Origin: Burkholderia latens | Lineage (GTDB): Bacteria; Pseudomonadota; Gammaproteobacteria; Burkholderiales; Burkholderiaceae | DNA: 64,000 nucleotides | NCBI RefSeq assembly: GCF_902499045.1 | Contig: NZ_CABVPL010000004.1 | Span: forward strand, 202,650 to 266,649 | Reading direction: 5' to 3' | In this document: in pieces, positions 26,395 to 34,214 of the stretch | How the letters are laid out: each line of letters begins with the position of its first letter | Numbering within the stretch: position 1 is the first letter of the stretch | Made by a program: the position numbers and the translations under genes | The notes under the pieces: model-generated | Seen by the model: the letters and a program-made list of their open reading frames with translations, nothing else | Databases searched by the model: none | What the model was told of the DNA's origin: nothing

Positions 26395-26661
26395 GTGAAG
26401 AAGAGCAAGTTCACCGAGGAACAGATCGCCTACGCGTTGAAGCAGGCCGAGCTGGGCACGCCGGTCGCGGAGGTGTGCCGCAAGATGGGGATCAGCGACG
26501 CGACGTTCTACAATTGGCGGACGAAATACGGCGGGCTGTCGCCCTCGGAACTGCGCCGGCTGAAGCAGCTTGAGGAGGAGAACGCGAAGCTCAAGCGGCT
26601 CGTAGCCGATCTGTCGCTGGACAAGGCCATGCTGCAGGATGTGCTGTCAAAAAAACTCTGA
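26395..26661 (+). CDS. IS3-family transposase OrfA
   Basis: This 88-residue protein has helix-turn-helix KSKFTEEQIAYALKQAELGT, PVAEVCRKMGISDATFYNWR and a leucine-zipper-like tail RRLKQLEEENAKLKRLVADL. I choose the GTG at 26395 because a strong AGGAGGT ribosome site lies at 26382-26388. The protein ends LSKKL at TGA 26659-26661. A heptamer of seven A at 26649-26655 in the last codons allows -1 slippage into OrfB. OrfA binds the IS ends. Confidence 0.92.
   Translation: MKKSKFTEEQIAYALKQAELGTPVAEVCRKMGISDATFYNWRTKYGGLSPSELRRLKQLEEENAKLKRLVADLSLDKAMLQDVLSKKL
26649..26655 (+). other. Programmed -1 frameshift site (A7)
   Basis: Seven adenines precede the OrfA stop. Slipping back one base converts the reading from LSKKL-stop to LSKKTLKPSRRRELVTDL, which runs into OrfB. 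This is the standard route to the OrfAB transposase in IS3 elements. Confidence 0.8.
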
Positions 26662-27524
26662 AGCCTTCTCGGCGCCGTGAGCTTGTCACGGACTTGATGC
26701 AGCGTTTCGGCGCAAGCCAGCGGCAGACCTGCGCGTTGTTGCAGCTGTCCCGCACGGTCTACCGCTACGAGTCGGTCGCGCGGGATCAAAGCGCCCTGGA
26801 AATGCGCATCAAGGAGATCACGGAAGTGCGAGTGCATTACGGTGCGCCTCGCGTGTACGTGATGCTTCGCCGGGAAGGCTGGAGAGACAACCACAAGAGA
26901 GTAGAACGCGTGTATCGCGAACTGGGTCTTTCGCTGCGCCACAAGCGACCCCGACGAAACAAGTCGGCTCGGCGACGACAGCCAAAGCAGTCGGTAAGCG
27001 CAATCAACGAAATCTGGAGTATGGACTTCGTCGCTGACGCGCTGTTTGATGGTCGGCGCTTGCGCACGCTCACGATCGTGGACAACTACACGCGAGAATG
27101 CCTGGCGATTGAAGTCGACGGCTCGTTGCGGGGCGAGCACGTTGTCGCCGCGCTGACTCGGCTCGCGCATCATCGTCCGCTTCCCCGCTATATCAAGGCA
27201 GACAATGGCAGCGAGTTCATTTCGAAGGCGCTCGACAAATGGGCGTACGAGAATGGCGTGGAGATTGACTTCTCGCGTCCTGGCAAGCCGACCGACAATG
27301 CGAAGAATGAATCCTTCAACGGACGCTTTCGGGAGGAGTGCCTCAACGCACACTGGTTCTTGTCGCTTGAAGACGCCAGACGCAAAATCGAAGTCTGGCG
27401 CGAGTACTATAACGAGGCGCGCCCTCACTCTGCGCTGCAGTGGATGACACCGGCGGAATTCGCCCGCCAGTGCACCGATCGGGCCGGTTCGGCCCACCCC
27501 GAAGAGCCGGAATTTTCCAACTAA
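26655..27524 (+). CDS. IS3-family transposase OrfB, DDE catalytic part
   Basis: Read as the continuation of OrfA after -1 slippage, this part holds the HTH_21 region (VRVHYGAPRVYVMLRREGWR) and the rve/DDE integrase core: DFVADALFDGRRLRTLTIVD with the first aspartate, YIKADNGSEFISKALDKWAY with the second, and KNESFNGRFREECLNAHWF with the glutamate. The family signature RPHSALQWMTPAEFA is near the C-terminus. All catalytic residues are present, so the enzyme may be active. An ATG at 26697 is the first conventional start if expressed alone. Confidence 0.9.
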   Translation, partial: TLKPSRRRELVTDLMQRFGASQRQTCALLQLSRTVYRYESVARDQSALEMRIKEITEVRVHYGAPRVYVMLRREGWRDNHKRVERVYRELGLSLRHKRPRRNKSARRRQPKQSVSAINEIWSMDFVADALFDGRRLRTLTIVDNYTRECLAIEVDGSLRGEHVVAALTRLAHHRPLPRYIKADNGSEFISKALDKWAYENGVEIDFSRPGKPTDNAKNESFNGRFREECLNAHWFLSLEDARRKIEVWREYYNEARPHSALQWMTPAEFARQCTDRAGSAHPEEPEFSN

Positions 27525-27601
27525 GACTGGGACGGAAATTGGGCTAGCCTCAAGAGCCGGAATTTTCCAACTAAGACTGGGACGGAAATTGGGCTAGCCT
27601 C
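27502..27601. repeat. Tandem duplication of the 50-bp right IS end
   Basis: The 50-bp segment starting AAGAGCCGGAATTTTCC at 27502 is repeated exactly from 27552, each copy ending in GGGCTAGCCTC. The unit contains the terminal inverted repeat and the last codons of OrfB. Such a doubled end suggests recombination between two adjoining copies of the element. Confidence 0.9.
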
Positions 27602-27602
27602 A

Positions 27603-27835
27603 TACGATAGCTCGAAGCGCGTCGCGCTGTTGTGCGACAGCGGCTGCGCTGGCGCGCACGAGGAGGAGGTCGCGCTGGCCGACACGCTCGGCGCGGCAAG
27701 GAGCATGTCGAATGGAACAATCTGTTCGATGTCGGTATGACGGGCCTGATCGGCTTCAGCTCCGGCTATCATGCGCTGAAATCCTGCGACACGCTGGTGA
27801 TGCTCGGCACCTATTTCCCGTATCGCAAGCGGGCC
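27603..27835 (+). pseudogene. Internal scrap of a pyruvate oxidase (poxB-like) gene
   Basis: Between the two insertion sequences the plus strand reads [20 protein letters not shown], then after a frame change [45 protein letters not shown]. This matches the middle domain of pyruvate oxidase/PoxB. Several residues around the expected PVVHALR are deleted (near 27694), and both ends are missing. It is not expressed usefully and is not related to the aldehyde dehydrogenase left of the IS3 element, so the block has been rearranged. Confidence 0.75.
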
Positions 27836-27859
27836 GGAGGTGAAATAGCGGTTGCGTTC

Positions 27860-27867
27860 GGTAGATG
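27860..27867. repeat. 8-bp target-site duplication, left copy
   Basis: GGTAGATG directly abuts the left IS66 end and is repeated exactly at 30318-30325. Confidence 0.9.
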
Positions 27868-27902
27868 GTAAGCGGCCAGCCAACCCGTCTTGACGAGCGA
27901 GT

Positions 27903-29456
27903 TTAGGTGGCGGCCGAGAGTGGCTGCCAGCGATGCGGCAGCAGCGCGTCGATGTCGTTGGCCTTGTGGGTCGGCAAGCGCGTCAGCACGTCCTTCAGAT
28001 AGGCGAGTGGTTCGAGCCCGTTCAGTTGTGCCGAGCGGATCAAGCTCATGATGGCGGCCGCGCGCTGACCCGCACGCAGTGATCCGGCGAACAACCAATT
28101 GGACCGGCCGACTGCCCACGGACGGATCTGGTTTTCGACCCAGTTGTTGTCGATCGGAACATTCCCGTCATCGAGATAGCGCGTGAGTGCGCCCCATCGT
28201 TTCAGGCTGTAGTCCAACGCCTTCGCAATCGCCGAGCCCTCCGCAACGAGTTTGCGCTGCGCCATCAGCCACTCATAGAGGGCGTCGCACACCGGCTTGG
28301 CCCGACGCTGTCGAAGCCGCTGCCGTTCGTCGGCATCCAGTGCTGCGGCCTCGCGTTCGATGTCGTAGAGCGCGGTAAAGAACGGCAGGGCCTGCCCCGC
28401 AACCTGGCTGCTGTGGTTGGCATGCAATTCAAAGAACTTGCGTCGGGCATGGGCCGCGCATCCGATCTCGGTGATGCCGTGCTGGAACGAGGCTTTGTAC
28501 CCGCTGTAGTCGTCGCATACCAGCTTGCCGTGCCAGCCCTTCAGGAACGTGCGAGCGTGCGCGCCGGCGCGGCTCTCGGCGAAGTCGTAGACCACCGCGC
28601 GCAGTTCGCTGAACTGAGTCGACGTATACGCCCACAGGTATGCCCGGTGCGTTTTGCCCTTGCCGGGACTGAGCATTTGCACCGGCGTCTCGTCGGCGTG
28701 CAACACCGCCTGTTGCAGGATGGCCTGGCCGAGTGCGTCGACCAACGGCTGCAATTGCACGCCACACCGGCCCACCCAGGCACCCAGCGTGGATCTCGGG
28801 ATGGCCAGTCCCGCACGACCAAAGATCTGTTCCTGGCGATACAGGGGCAAGTGGTCGCCGTACTTGGCGACCAGCACCTGCGCGAGCAACCCGGCGGTGG
28901 GCATGCCCTTGTCGATCACATGCGGTGGAACCGGCGCTTGGATCAGCGTCTCGCACGTCTTGCACACCCACTTGCCGCGGATGTGCCGTTCCACCGTAAA
29001 CACGCCCGGCGTGTAGTCCAGCTTCTCGCTCACGTCCTCGCCGATCCGTATGCGTTCGCAACCGCACTGGCACGTTGTGCTGTCCGGTTCGTGATGGACG
29101 TCGGTGCGTGGCAGTTGCGGCGGCAGCGGTGCCCGTTTCGGCTGCTCGCGTTGCCGTTCAGCTCGCGTCGGCTCGAGTTGCTCGAGCTCCATCTCGATGG
29201 CAACCAAGTCGCCATCGATCGCCTCGTCGAGCAGGTTCATCTGCTCGCTGTTGAGCTGTTCGCTGCGCCGGCCGAACTGCTGGCGCTTGAGGATCGAGAC
29301 CTCGTGGGTGAGTTGATCGATACGGGTCTGCCGGAAGCGTAGCTCGCGGTCTCGTTCACTCGCTTCCCGCTCCTTCTCCTTGACCTCGGCAATCAGTTGC
29401 GCGGCAAGGGCGCGCAACTGTTCCGGGTTGAGTGCGTCGAGGTCCGCGGGGTTCAT
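27903..29456 (-). CDS. tnpC: IS66 transposase TnpC
   Basis: This 517-residue IS66 transposase has an N-terminal leucine-zipper region (VKEKEREASERDRELRFRQT), the zinc-finger CQCGCERIRIGEDVSEKLDY with CKTC further on, and the DDE domain with VLHADETPVQML, LVCDDYSGYK and, near the C-terminus, NVPIDNNWVENQIRPWAVGR. It ends with the usual C-terminal helices (LNGLEPLAYLKDVLTRLPTH). Length and motifs are complete. It is the last gene of the element and lies 63 bp after tnpB. Confidence 0.95.
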   Translation of the reverse strand: MNPADLDALNPEQLRALAAQLIAEVKEKEREASERDRELRFRQTRIDQLTHEVSILKRQQFGRRSEQLNSEQMNLLDEAIDGDLVAIEMELEQLEPTRAERQREQPKRAPLPPQLPRTDVHHEPDSTTCQCGCERIRIGEDVSEKLDYTPGVFTVERHIRGKWVCKTCETLIQAPVPPHVIDKGMPTAGLLAQVLVAKYGDHLPLYRQEQIFGRAGLAIPRSTLGAWVGRCGVQLQPLVDALGQAILQQAVLHADETPVQMLSPGKGKTHRAYLWAYTSTQFSELRAVVYDFAESRAGAHARTFLKGWHGKLVCDDYSGYKASFQHGITEIGCAAHARRKFFELHANHSSQVAGQALPFFTALYDIEREAAALDADERQRLRQRRAKPVCDALYEWLMAQRKLVAEGSAIAKALDYSLKRWGALTRYLDDGNVPIDNNWVENQIRPWAVGRSNWLFAGSLRAGQRAAAIMSLIRSAQLNGLEPLAYLKDVLTRLPTHKANDIDALLPHRWQPLSAAT

Positions 29457-29519
29457 GCAGGCCAGTCTGCCAGAACCCTGCCGACGGAGGAAGCGCGACT
29501 GTTTACCTCCCCGCCGGAT

Positions 29520-29858
29520 TTAGACGACGCGGATCACGCCATCCTCGCCGATGCGTTGCCAGGGCAAGCCCAGCACCAGGCCGGCCAGTTGTTCGTGCGT
29601 CAAGACACGCTGCTGCGGTTCGCTGCCGATGTGCGGCCACGCGAACTGCCCTTGATTCAGGCGTCGCGCGGCCAGCCAGATGCCGATCCCGTCGTGAATC
29701 AGGACCTTCATGCGGTTGGCGCGCCGATTGGCGAACAGATAGGCATGGTGTGGGCGCGCAGCGCCGAACACCTTGACCACACGCGCCAGGGCCGTGTCGA
29801 AACCGGCCCGCATGTCCAGTGGATCGACCGCCAGCCAGATCTCGTCGACACGGATCAC
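29520..29858 (-). CDS. tnpB: IS66 accessory protein TnpB
   Basis: This 112-residue IS66 Orf2/TnpB protein has the core IWLAVDPLDMRAGFDTALAR, PHHAYLFANRRANRMKVLIH and DGIGIWLAARRLNQGQF. I start at the GTG at 29858, which overlaps the tnpA stop (GTGA), giving VIRVDEIWLAVDP. TnpB is needed for transposition of IS66 elements, but its biochemical role is not settled. Confidence 0.92.
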   Translation of the reverse strand: MIRVDEIWLAVDPLDMRAGFDTALARVVKVFGAARPHHAYLFANRRANRMKVLIHDGIGIWLAARRLNQGQFAWPHIGSEPQQRVLTHEQLAGLVLGLPWQRIGEDGVIRVV

Positions 29859-30238
29859 CGCAGCCACTCGCGCAGCCAGACGGCACACTGGGTTGCCTCG
29901 GATACCGGCCAACTCACCGTGATCGACTGATCTCCTCGGCGCATCTCAATGCGGATCTCCGGCGAATGCGGACTCGACGCTCCCAATGCCACCGGCACAA
30001 AGGCTGGCAGCGACGGTGGCGTGGCCGGCGGACGGCCCAGCGGTCTCTTGGGAAGTCGGCCTTCCGCCTGATCGATCCAGCGCCGCAGCAGATTCGCGTT
30101 GAGCCTGTGTTCCAGAGCGACCGCCGCAACCGATACGCCGATTCCCTGGCAGGCCGCTACCACCTGCGCCTTGAACTCCTCGCTATAGCGTTGCCGACGA
30201 CGACGCTCCGGGAGTGATTCCGATTCGAAAGTGTTCAC
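29855..30238 (-). CDS. tnpA: IS66 TnpA, helix-turn-helix protein
   Basis: This 127-residue protein has an N-terminal helix-turn-helix of the IS66 TnpA type: RRRRQRYSEEFKAQVVAACQ, GIGVSVAAVALEHRLNANLL, RRWIDQAEG. It starts at a GTG (30238) close to the element's end. The stop overlaps the tnpB start. It is the first gene in the tnpA-tnpB-tnpC order seen in IS66 relatives. Confidence 0.9.
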   Translation of the reverse strand: MNTFESESLPERRRRQRYSEEFKAQVVAACQGIGVSVAAVALEHRLNANLLRRWIDQAEGRLPKRPLGRPPATPPSLPAFVPVALGASSPHSPEIRIEMRRGDQSITVSWPVSEATQCAVWLREWLR

Positions 30239-30317
30239 GTGTCCGCTTATTCGTTAAGTGGACACGATACTCCCAAGCGCCTCGACCAAACTCAAGACGG
30301 GTTAGCTGGCCGCTTAC

Positions 30318-30325
30318 GGTAGATG
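30318..30325. repeat. 8-bp target-site duplication, right copy
   Basis: GGTAGATG directly abuts the right IS66 end, matching 27860-27867. Confidence 0.9.
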
Positions 30326-30354
30326 CGAACCTGGTTGTATTGGGGATAGCACTC

Positions 30355-31710
30355 TCAGAATATTGGATGAGGCTGCAATTTCGTGCCATCCGTGATCCGG
30401 CTATAACGAAATGGACTCAAATCGATAGAAGAACGGTTGCCGAGTACCAGCGCCGCGATCGCGCTCCCGGCTCCTGGACCGACGCCAAACCCGTGACCAC
30501 TGAATCCGGATGCGACGACAAGACCCGGTACGGAGTCAACCGCCGAAATCACGGGTACCGCATCTGGCATTGAGTCGATCACACCGCCCCAAGTCCTTTC
30601 AATAGTGAGATGCGCCAACGCGGGGTAGGCCCTCTTGACTTCCTCAAGCGCGCTGTTAAGTAATGCGAGATCCGGAGCAGGATCTAGCACGCGCTTGGAT
30701 TCAAACGGCGATATGCTTTTTGACATGTACGCGTGTTCCATCCTCCACTGCCTCCAGAATTCTGTCGAGAGGCGCAGCTTGACTGCCTTTCTTCTCAACA
30801 GATACGTCGGAAAGAATCTGAAGGCGTTGCGAATCATCGATGGAGTGATATCGACCGTTCCTCGTCCGCTTTTCGCCACGACGAGTCCTGAATCTTCTCC
30901 GCTGCGTACCGAGACAGCAGGCATTGCAAGGCAGCTGTCGATGGAAACGTCCGTGGCCCGTGTCTTTGCAACCGATGCGTTCACGTAAGCCTGGGGGAAT
31001 GAAACGCCAAGCTTACGTAGAAAGAGCGCCGTCCATGCACCCGCAGCGACAACGACGGAAGTGCATCCAATGAAGCCTTTTTCGGTTTGAACGCCGCTGA
31101 TGCGGCCGTTCGTTCTTTCAACGTCTCTTACTGCACATGACTCGACCACTGTTGCACCGAGTTCTCTCGCTGCCTGAGCCAAAAAAGGCGCAACCCGAGA
31201 AGGCTCTGCACGACCGTCGGAGTCCGTCGTAAGGCCCGCGATCCATTTAATGCTCGAGTTACCCGGCGCCACACGTTGCGCTTCTTCTGCGCTGAGCATT
31301 CTGCTGGCGATTCCTTTCGGGCGCGCTTCTTTCATCCATTCGACCCAAGTAGCGGCTTCGGCCTCGCTGTCCGTGAGGAACGTTACGCCACACTGTTTGA
31401 ATCCGATATCTTTTCGGAGCTTCTCCGAAAGGCTGGGCCATATCTGCAAACTCAGGCGGGCCAGTTCGAGCTCCTTGGGATCACGACCTTGTTGTCGGCA
31501 CCAGCCCCAGTTTCTACTGGACTGTTCTGCGCCGATCAATCCTTTTTCCAGCAGGACGACCTTTACGCCACGTGATGCGAGCTCCCAGGCTGCACTTGCG
31601 CCGATGATGCCAGCACCAATTATGACAACGTCAGCTTTCACCGGAAGCGGGTCGTTGGCGTGAATTCGCTCGAGCGGTTGTCTGATTGTTGGCGTTGGTT
31701 TGGCGATCAT
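30355..31710 (-). CDS. FAD-dependent amine/amino-acid oxidoreductase (DAO family)
   Basis: This 451-residue DadA-type flavoprotein has the dinucleotide fold DVVIIGAGIIGASAAWELAS near residue 28, the LIGAEQSSRNWGWCRQQGRD segment, a TTDSDGRAEPSRVAPFLAQA motif and the C-terminal FAD loop VASGFSGHGFGVGPGAGSAI. Such enzymes oxidise amino acids or opine-like secondary amines. The close paralogue at 42160-43488 sits inside a transporter operon, so both probably feed on imported amines. This copy stops 30 bp before the IS66 target duplication. A cupin gene lies 84 bp upstream on the same strand. Confidence 0.87.
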   Translation of the reverse strand: MIAKPTPTIRQPLERIHANDPLPVKADVVIIGAGIIGASAAWELASRGVKVVLLEKGLIGAEQSSRNWGWCRQQGRDPKELELARLSLQIWPSLSEKLRKDIGFKQCGVTFLTDSEAEAATWVEWMKEARPKGIASRMLSAEEAQRVAPGNSSIKWIAGLTTDSDGRAEPSRVAPFLAQAARELGATVVESCAVRDVERTNGRISGVQTEKGFIGCTSVVVAAGAWTALFLRKLGVSFPQAYVNASVAKTRATDVSIDSCLAMPAVSVRSGEDSGLVVAKSGRGTVDITPSMIRNAFRFFPTYLLRRKAVKLRLSTEFWRQWRMEHAYMSKSISPFESKRVLDPAPDLALLNSALEEVKRAYPALAHLTIERTWGGVIDSMPDAVPVISAVDSVPGLVVASGFSGHGFGVGPGAGSAIAALVLGNRSSIDLSPFRYSRITDGTKLQPHPIF

Positions 31711-31794
31711 GGGAAAAATCCTCGTTTAATAGATACAGGCCGATGCGATGCATGAACGGCATACAGCCTTTTCTCCATTACCTGCTTCCAGCAC

Positions 31795-32148
31795 TCAGTC
31801 TTTGGTTACCCAAATTTTGCGGGTCGTCTCGATGACCCGCCATGTTCCCTCGAAGCCTGGCTTCATCACAAAGGTATCGCCCGCTTTCACAACGATGGGT
31901 GCTTGCCCATCTTCGGTGATTTCAGAAACACCGGAGAGGATGACGCAAAGTTCCCAGGTCGACCCTTTGATCGAGCGATAGGCACCGGGCGTAACTTCCC
32001 AAACGCCCGTGCGGACATCGCCGGTATTCGCCTGGTCGATATCCCATGTTGAGAATACTTGCGAGCCTTCGATTGCGCGCTCAGGAAGAGGAGCCCCGAT
32101 GCGAGGCGTGCCGAGATTTTCAAAGTCGAAGCGGATGAATGACGACAT
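31795..32148 (-). CDS. Cupin-domain protein (DUF861-type)
   Basis: This 117-residue single-cupin protein has WEVTPGAYRSIKGSTWELCV, ILSGVSEITEDGQAPI, VKAGDTFVMKPGFEGTWRV, matching the Cupin_3 family often found beside amine oxidases and aldehyde dehydrogenases in polyamine catabolism. It probably shares a transcript with the oxidoreductase gene downstream. It is divergent from the aldehyde dehydrogenase gene at 32652. No metal-binding histidine pattern of a dioxygenase is apparent, so a catalytic role is uncertain. Confidence 0.82.
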   Translation of the reverse strand: MSSFIRFDFENLGTPRIGAPLPERAIEGSQVFSTWDIDQANTGDVRTGVWEVTPGAYRSIKGSTWELCVILSGVSEITEDGQAPIVVKAGDTFVMKPGFEGTWRVIETTRKIWVTKD

Positions 32149-32651
32149 ATCAGTAGATCAGGAGGTCAACGATTGCAGGATGGCAATGCGGGAAGTTTAT
32201 GAGCGTCAATTTTCCGGACGACAGCGAAAACGGAGGTTCAATCACTCAAAAGCTGCGTTTTCTGTGATATCACGCAGGATCTCTGCTTGATATCGGGATT
32301 CCGGTAGGCGTTTCGCACGCTTAGCCGACGCTGGTCAGCATAGGCATGGAACAGCGCACCAGATACTGCGAGAGCCGGCTATCTGTGACCCTTATATTCA
32401 GTTGGCTGCATCGTTCCGAGTTGAGTCGGCATCCACGCTGATGCCTGACATGCCACACACCCGCACCTCGCCCTGCTCGCGAACGGGGGACAGGGCACAA
32501 GCCTGAGTTGCCCGCTCCTTGGCTGCGCGTCGAAAAACATCGATTTGCTCGATAAATTTGCAGAAAAACTGCGCCAAGAATTCATTCAACGTTTCTTTTC
32601 GAAAATATTGCGTGAATAAAATTTTCACGTCGAAACGAAACGAGGTGAATC
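32149..32651. other. Divergent intergenic region, 503 bp
   Basis: This gap holds the promoters for the minus-strand cupin gene and the plus-strand aldehyde dehydrogenase gene. The part just before 32652 is AT-rich (32580-32640), a likely promoter zone. I saw no gene, RNA or strong dyad in the rest; short open frames here have no recognisable features. Confidence 0.5.
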
Positions 32652-34160
32652 GTGGTTGCAAATCTTGCGTGTGCAGCGCTTGACTGCACTGAGGTACATC
32701 GGCTTTTTGCGTGCTCGGCCCTAGGAATCGAGTTGCTGCCGACAGAACCCGATGCAAGACACAGCCTGCCTTCGGACGAGGCGGAGCTGGTTCGAGACCC
32801 CGCTACGGGTAAATGTCTGGCCCGGGTCACTTATCACGGTCAAGACGCGATGCGTGCAGCGATCGATGAGGCTGATCGTGCGTTTACCGCTTGGCGGAGT
32901 CGTCTGGCGGAGGAGCGCCGCACGTTGCTGCGCGCATGGGCGGAGGCCATTCGTCGCGAGAGTCGGGTATTGGCGCAGGTCCTTAGCGCGGAGCAGGGAA
33001 AACCGCTAGCCGAAGCTGTAGGCGAGATTGCCTACGGTGTCGCATTCATCGATTGGTTTGCAGACGAGGCGATCCGGATCTGCGGTCAATCGATGACGGC
33101 CCATAAGCCGTCGAGCCTTGGATGGGTTTCGAAGCAGCCAGTCGGCATCACGGTCGCGATCACGCCGTGGAATTTCCCAATGGCGATGATTGCGCGCAAG
33201 GCGGCAGCGGCATTGGCGGCCGGTTGCCCGGTCATCGTCAAACCCGCACCGGAAACGCCGCTGTCTGCCTTTGCGCTCTACGCGCTGGCCAAAGACGCTG
33301 GCTTTCCCGATGGTGTTTTTCAAGTTCTCCACGGCGACGGTGAGCAATTTGCCGATGTCATCTCGGCGGACTGCCGCGTGCGCGCAGTGAGCTTCACCGG
33401 TTCGACTGCGATCGGAAAAAAGCTTTATGCGCAGTCCGGCGCAACAGTGAAAAAGATTTCGATGGAACTGGGCGGACATGCGCCGGCCATCGTTTTCGAC
33501 GACGTCGATCTCGATGCCGCCGTCGATAGCTGCATGTCAGCCAAATTCGCAACGTCGGGTCAGGACTGTCTCGCGGCAAATCGCATCTATGTCCAACGTG
33601 GCATCTACGACGCATTCTGCGACCGGTTCGCGAGGCGAGTCAGTGCATTAAAGGTAGGCCCGGGTCTTTCTCCCGACACCGATATCGGCCCCATGACCAA
33701 GCAGACTGTCGCGGACAAGTGCAGGTCGCATATCGATGACGCGGTTCATCAGGGGGCGCGTGTTCTGGCAGGAGGCAGTTCGGGCATCTGCGGCAAGTTT
33801 GTCACGCCCACTGCCTTGTGCGATGTCTCCGACGACATGCTGATTGCGCGCGAAGAGACGTTTGGACCCGTTGCGGCCATCCTGCCGTTCAACGATGAGG
33901 CGGAAGTCGTCCGGCGCGCGAATGCGTCGGAAATGGGCCTCGCCGCATATGTCTTTACTGCCGACCTGAACCGCGCGCTTCGTTGTTCTTCAGCGCTGGA
34001 GTACGGAATGGTCGCCGTGAATACGGCTTCGTTCACTGGGCCGCCCGTCCCCTTCGGTGGATGGAAAGAATCTGGCCTTGGCCGTGAAGGCTCTACGTTT
34101 GGGATCGATGAATTCCTCGAGCCGAAATACGTTTGCTTTGGTGATCTCGCACGTGTCTGA
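32652..34160 (+). CDS. NAD(P)-dependent aldehyde dehydrogenase, succinate-semialdehyde type
   Basis: This 502-residue protein belongs to the GabD group. It contains VAITPWNFPMAMIARK, KPAPETPLSAFALYALAKDA, SFTGSTAIGKKLYAQ, the catalytic glutamate in SMELGGHAPAIVF and the catalytic cysteine in TSGQDCLAANRIY. The GTG at 32652 has a good GAGGTGA ribosome site. The first 40-50 residues (MVANLACAALDCTEVHRLFA) do not resemble the usual FINGEW-type start, so the N-terminus is unusual. It precedes a class III aminotransferase and an ABC transporter, in the order expected for catabolism of a diamine or omega-amino acid. Confidence 0.87.
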   Translation: MVANLACAALDCTEVHRLFACSALGIELLPTEPDARHSLPSDEAELVRDPATGKCLARVTYHGQDAMRAAIDEADRAFTAWRSRLAEERRTLLRAWAEAIRRESRVLAQVLSAEQGKPLAEAVGEIAYGVAFIDWFADEAIRICGQSMTAHKPSSLGWVSKQPVGITVAITPWNFPMAMIARKAAAALAAGCPVIVKPAPETPLSAFALYALAKDAGFPDGVFQVLHGDGEQFADVISADCRVRAVSFTGSTAIGKKLYAQSGATVKKISMELGGHAPAIVFDDVDLDAAVDSCMSAKFATSGQDCLAANRIYVQRGIYDAFCDRFARRVSALKVGPGLSPDTDIGPMTKQTVADKCRSHIDDAVHQGARVLAGGSSGICGKFVTPTALCDVSDDMLIAREETFGPVAAILPFNDEAEVVRRANASEMGLAAYVFTADLNRALRCSSALEYGMVAVNTASFTGPPVPFGGWKESGLGREGSTFGIDEFLEPKYVCFGDLARV

Positions 34161-34214
34161 AGTGGCCGGCTGCCGACAGTAAAGCTTTGATAGACCCATT
34201 ACGAAAGGACTATT

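Larger units (their letters stand above)
26314..27602 (+). mobile_element. IS3-family element, IS407-like group
   Basis: The left end TGACCCTAGCCCA and the right end, read inward on the other strand as TGAGGCTAGCCCA, are imperfect inverted repeats that extend further with TGGAAAAT-type matches. The element encodes OrfA and OrfB, which are joined by a -1 frameshift. The right end is present twice in tandem (ends at 27552 and 27602). The 4-bp flanks (CAAG left; TACG or AGAG right) do not match, so no target duplication remains, implying a deletion or recombination after insertion. About 1239 bp to the first right end. Confidence 0.9.
27868..30317 (-). mobile_element. IS66-family element with intact ends and target duplication
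   Basis: A 2450-bp element with inverted ends: GTAAGCGGCCAGCCAACCCG at the left and the same sequence with one change at the right, read on the other strand. It is flanked by identical 8-bp repeats GGTAGATG at 27860-27867 and 30318-30325, the duplication size expected for IS66. It encodes tnpA, tnpB and tnpC on the minus strand, all with full reading frames. It sits in debris, so the insertion damaged no visible gene. Confidence 0.93.

Noticed and set aside
28413-29342. 309-codon plus-strand frame opposite IS66 tnpC
   Set aside because: It is the antisense of a well-supported transposase gene.
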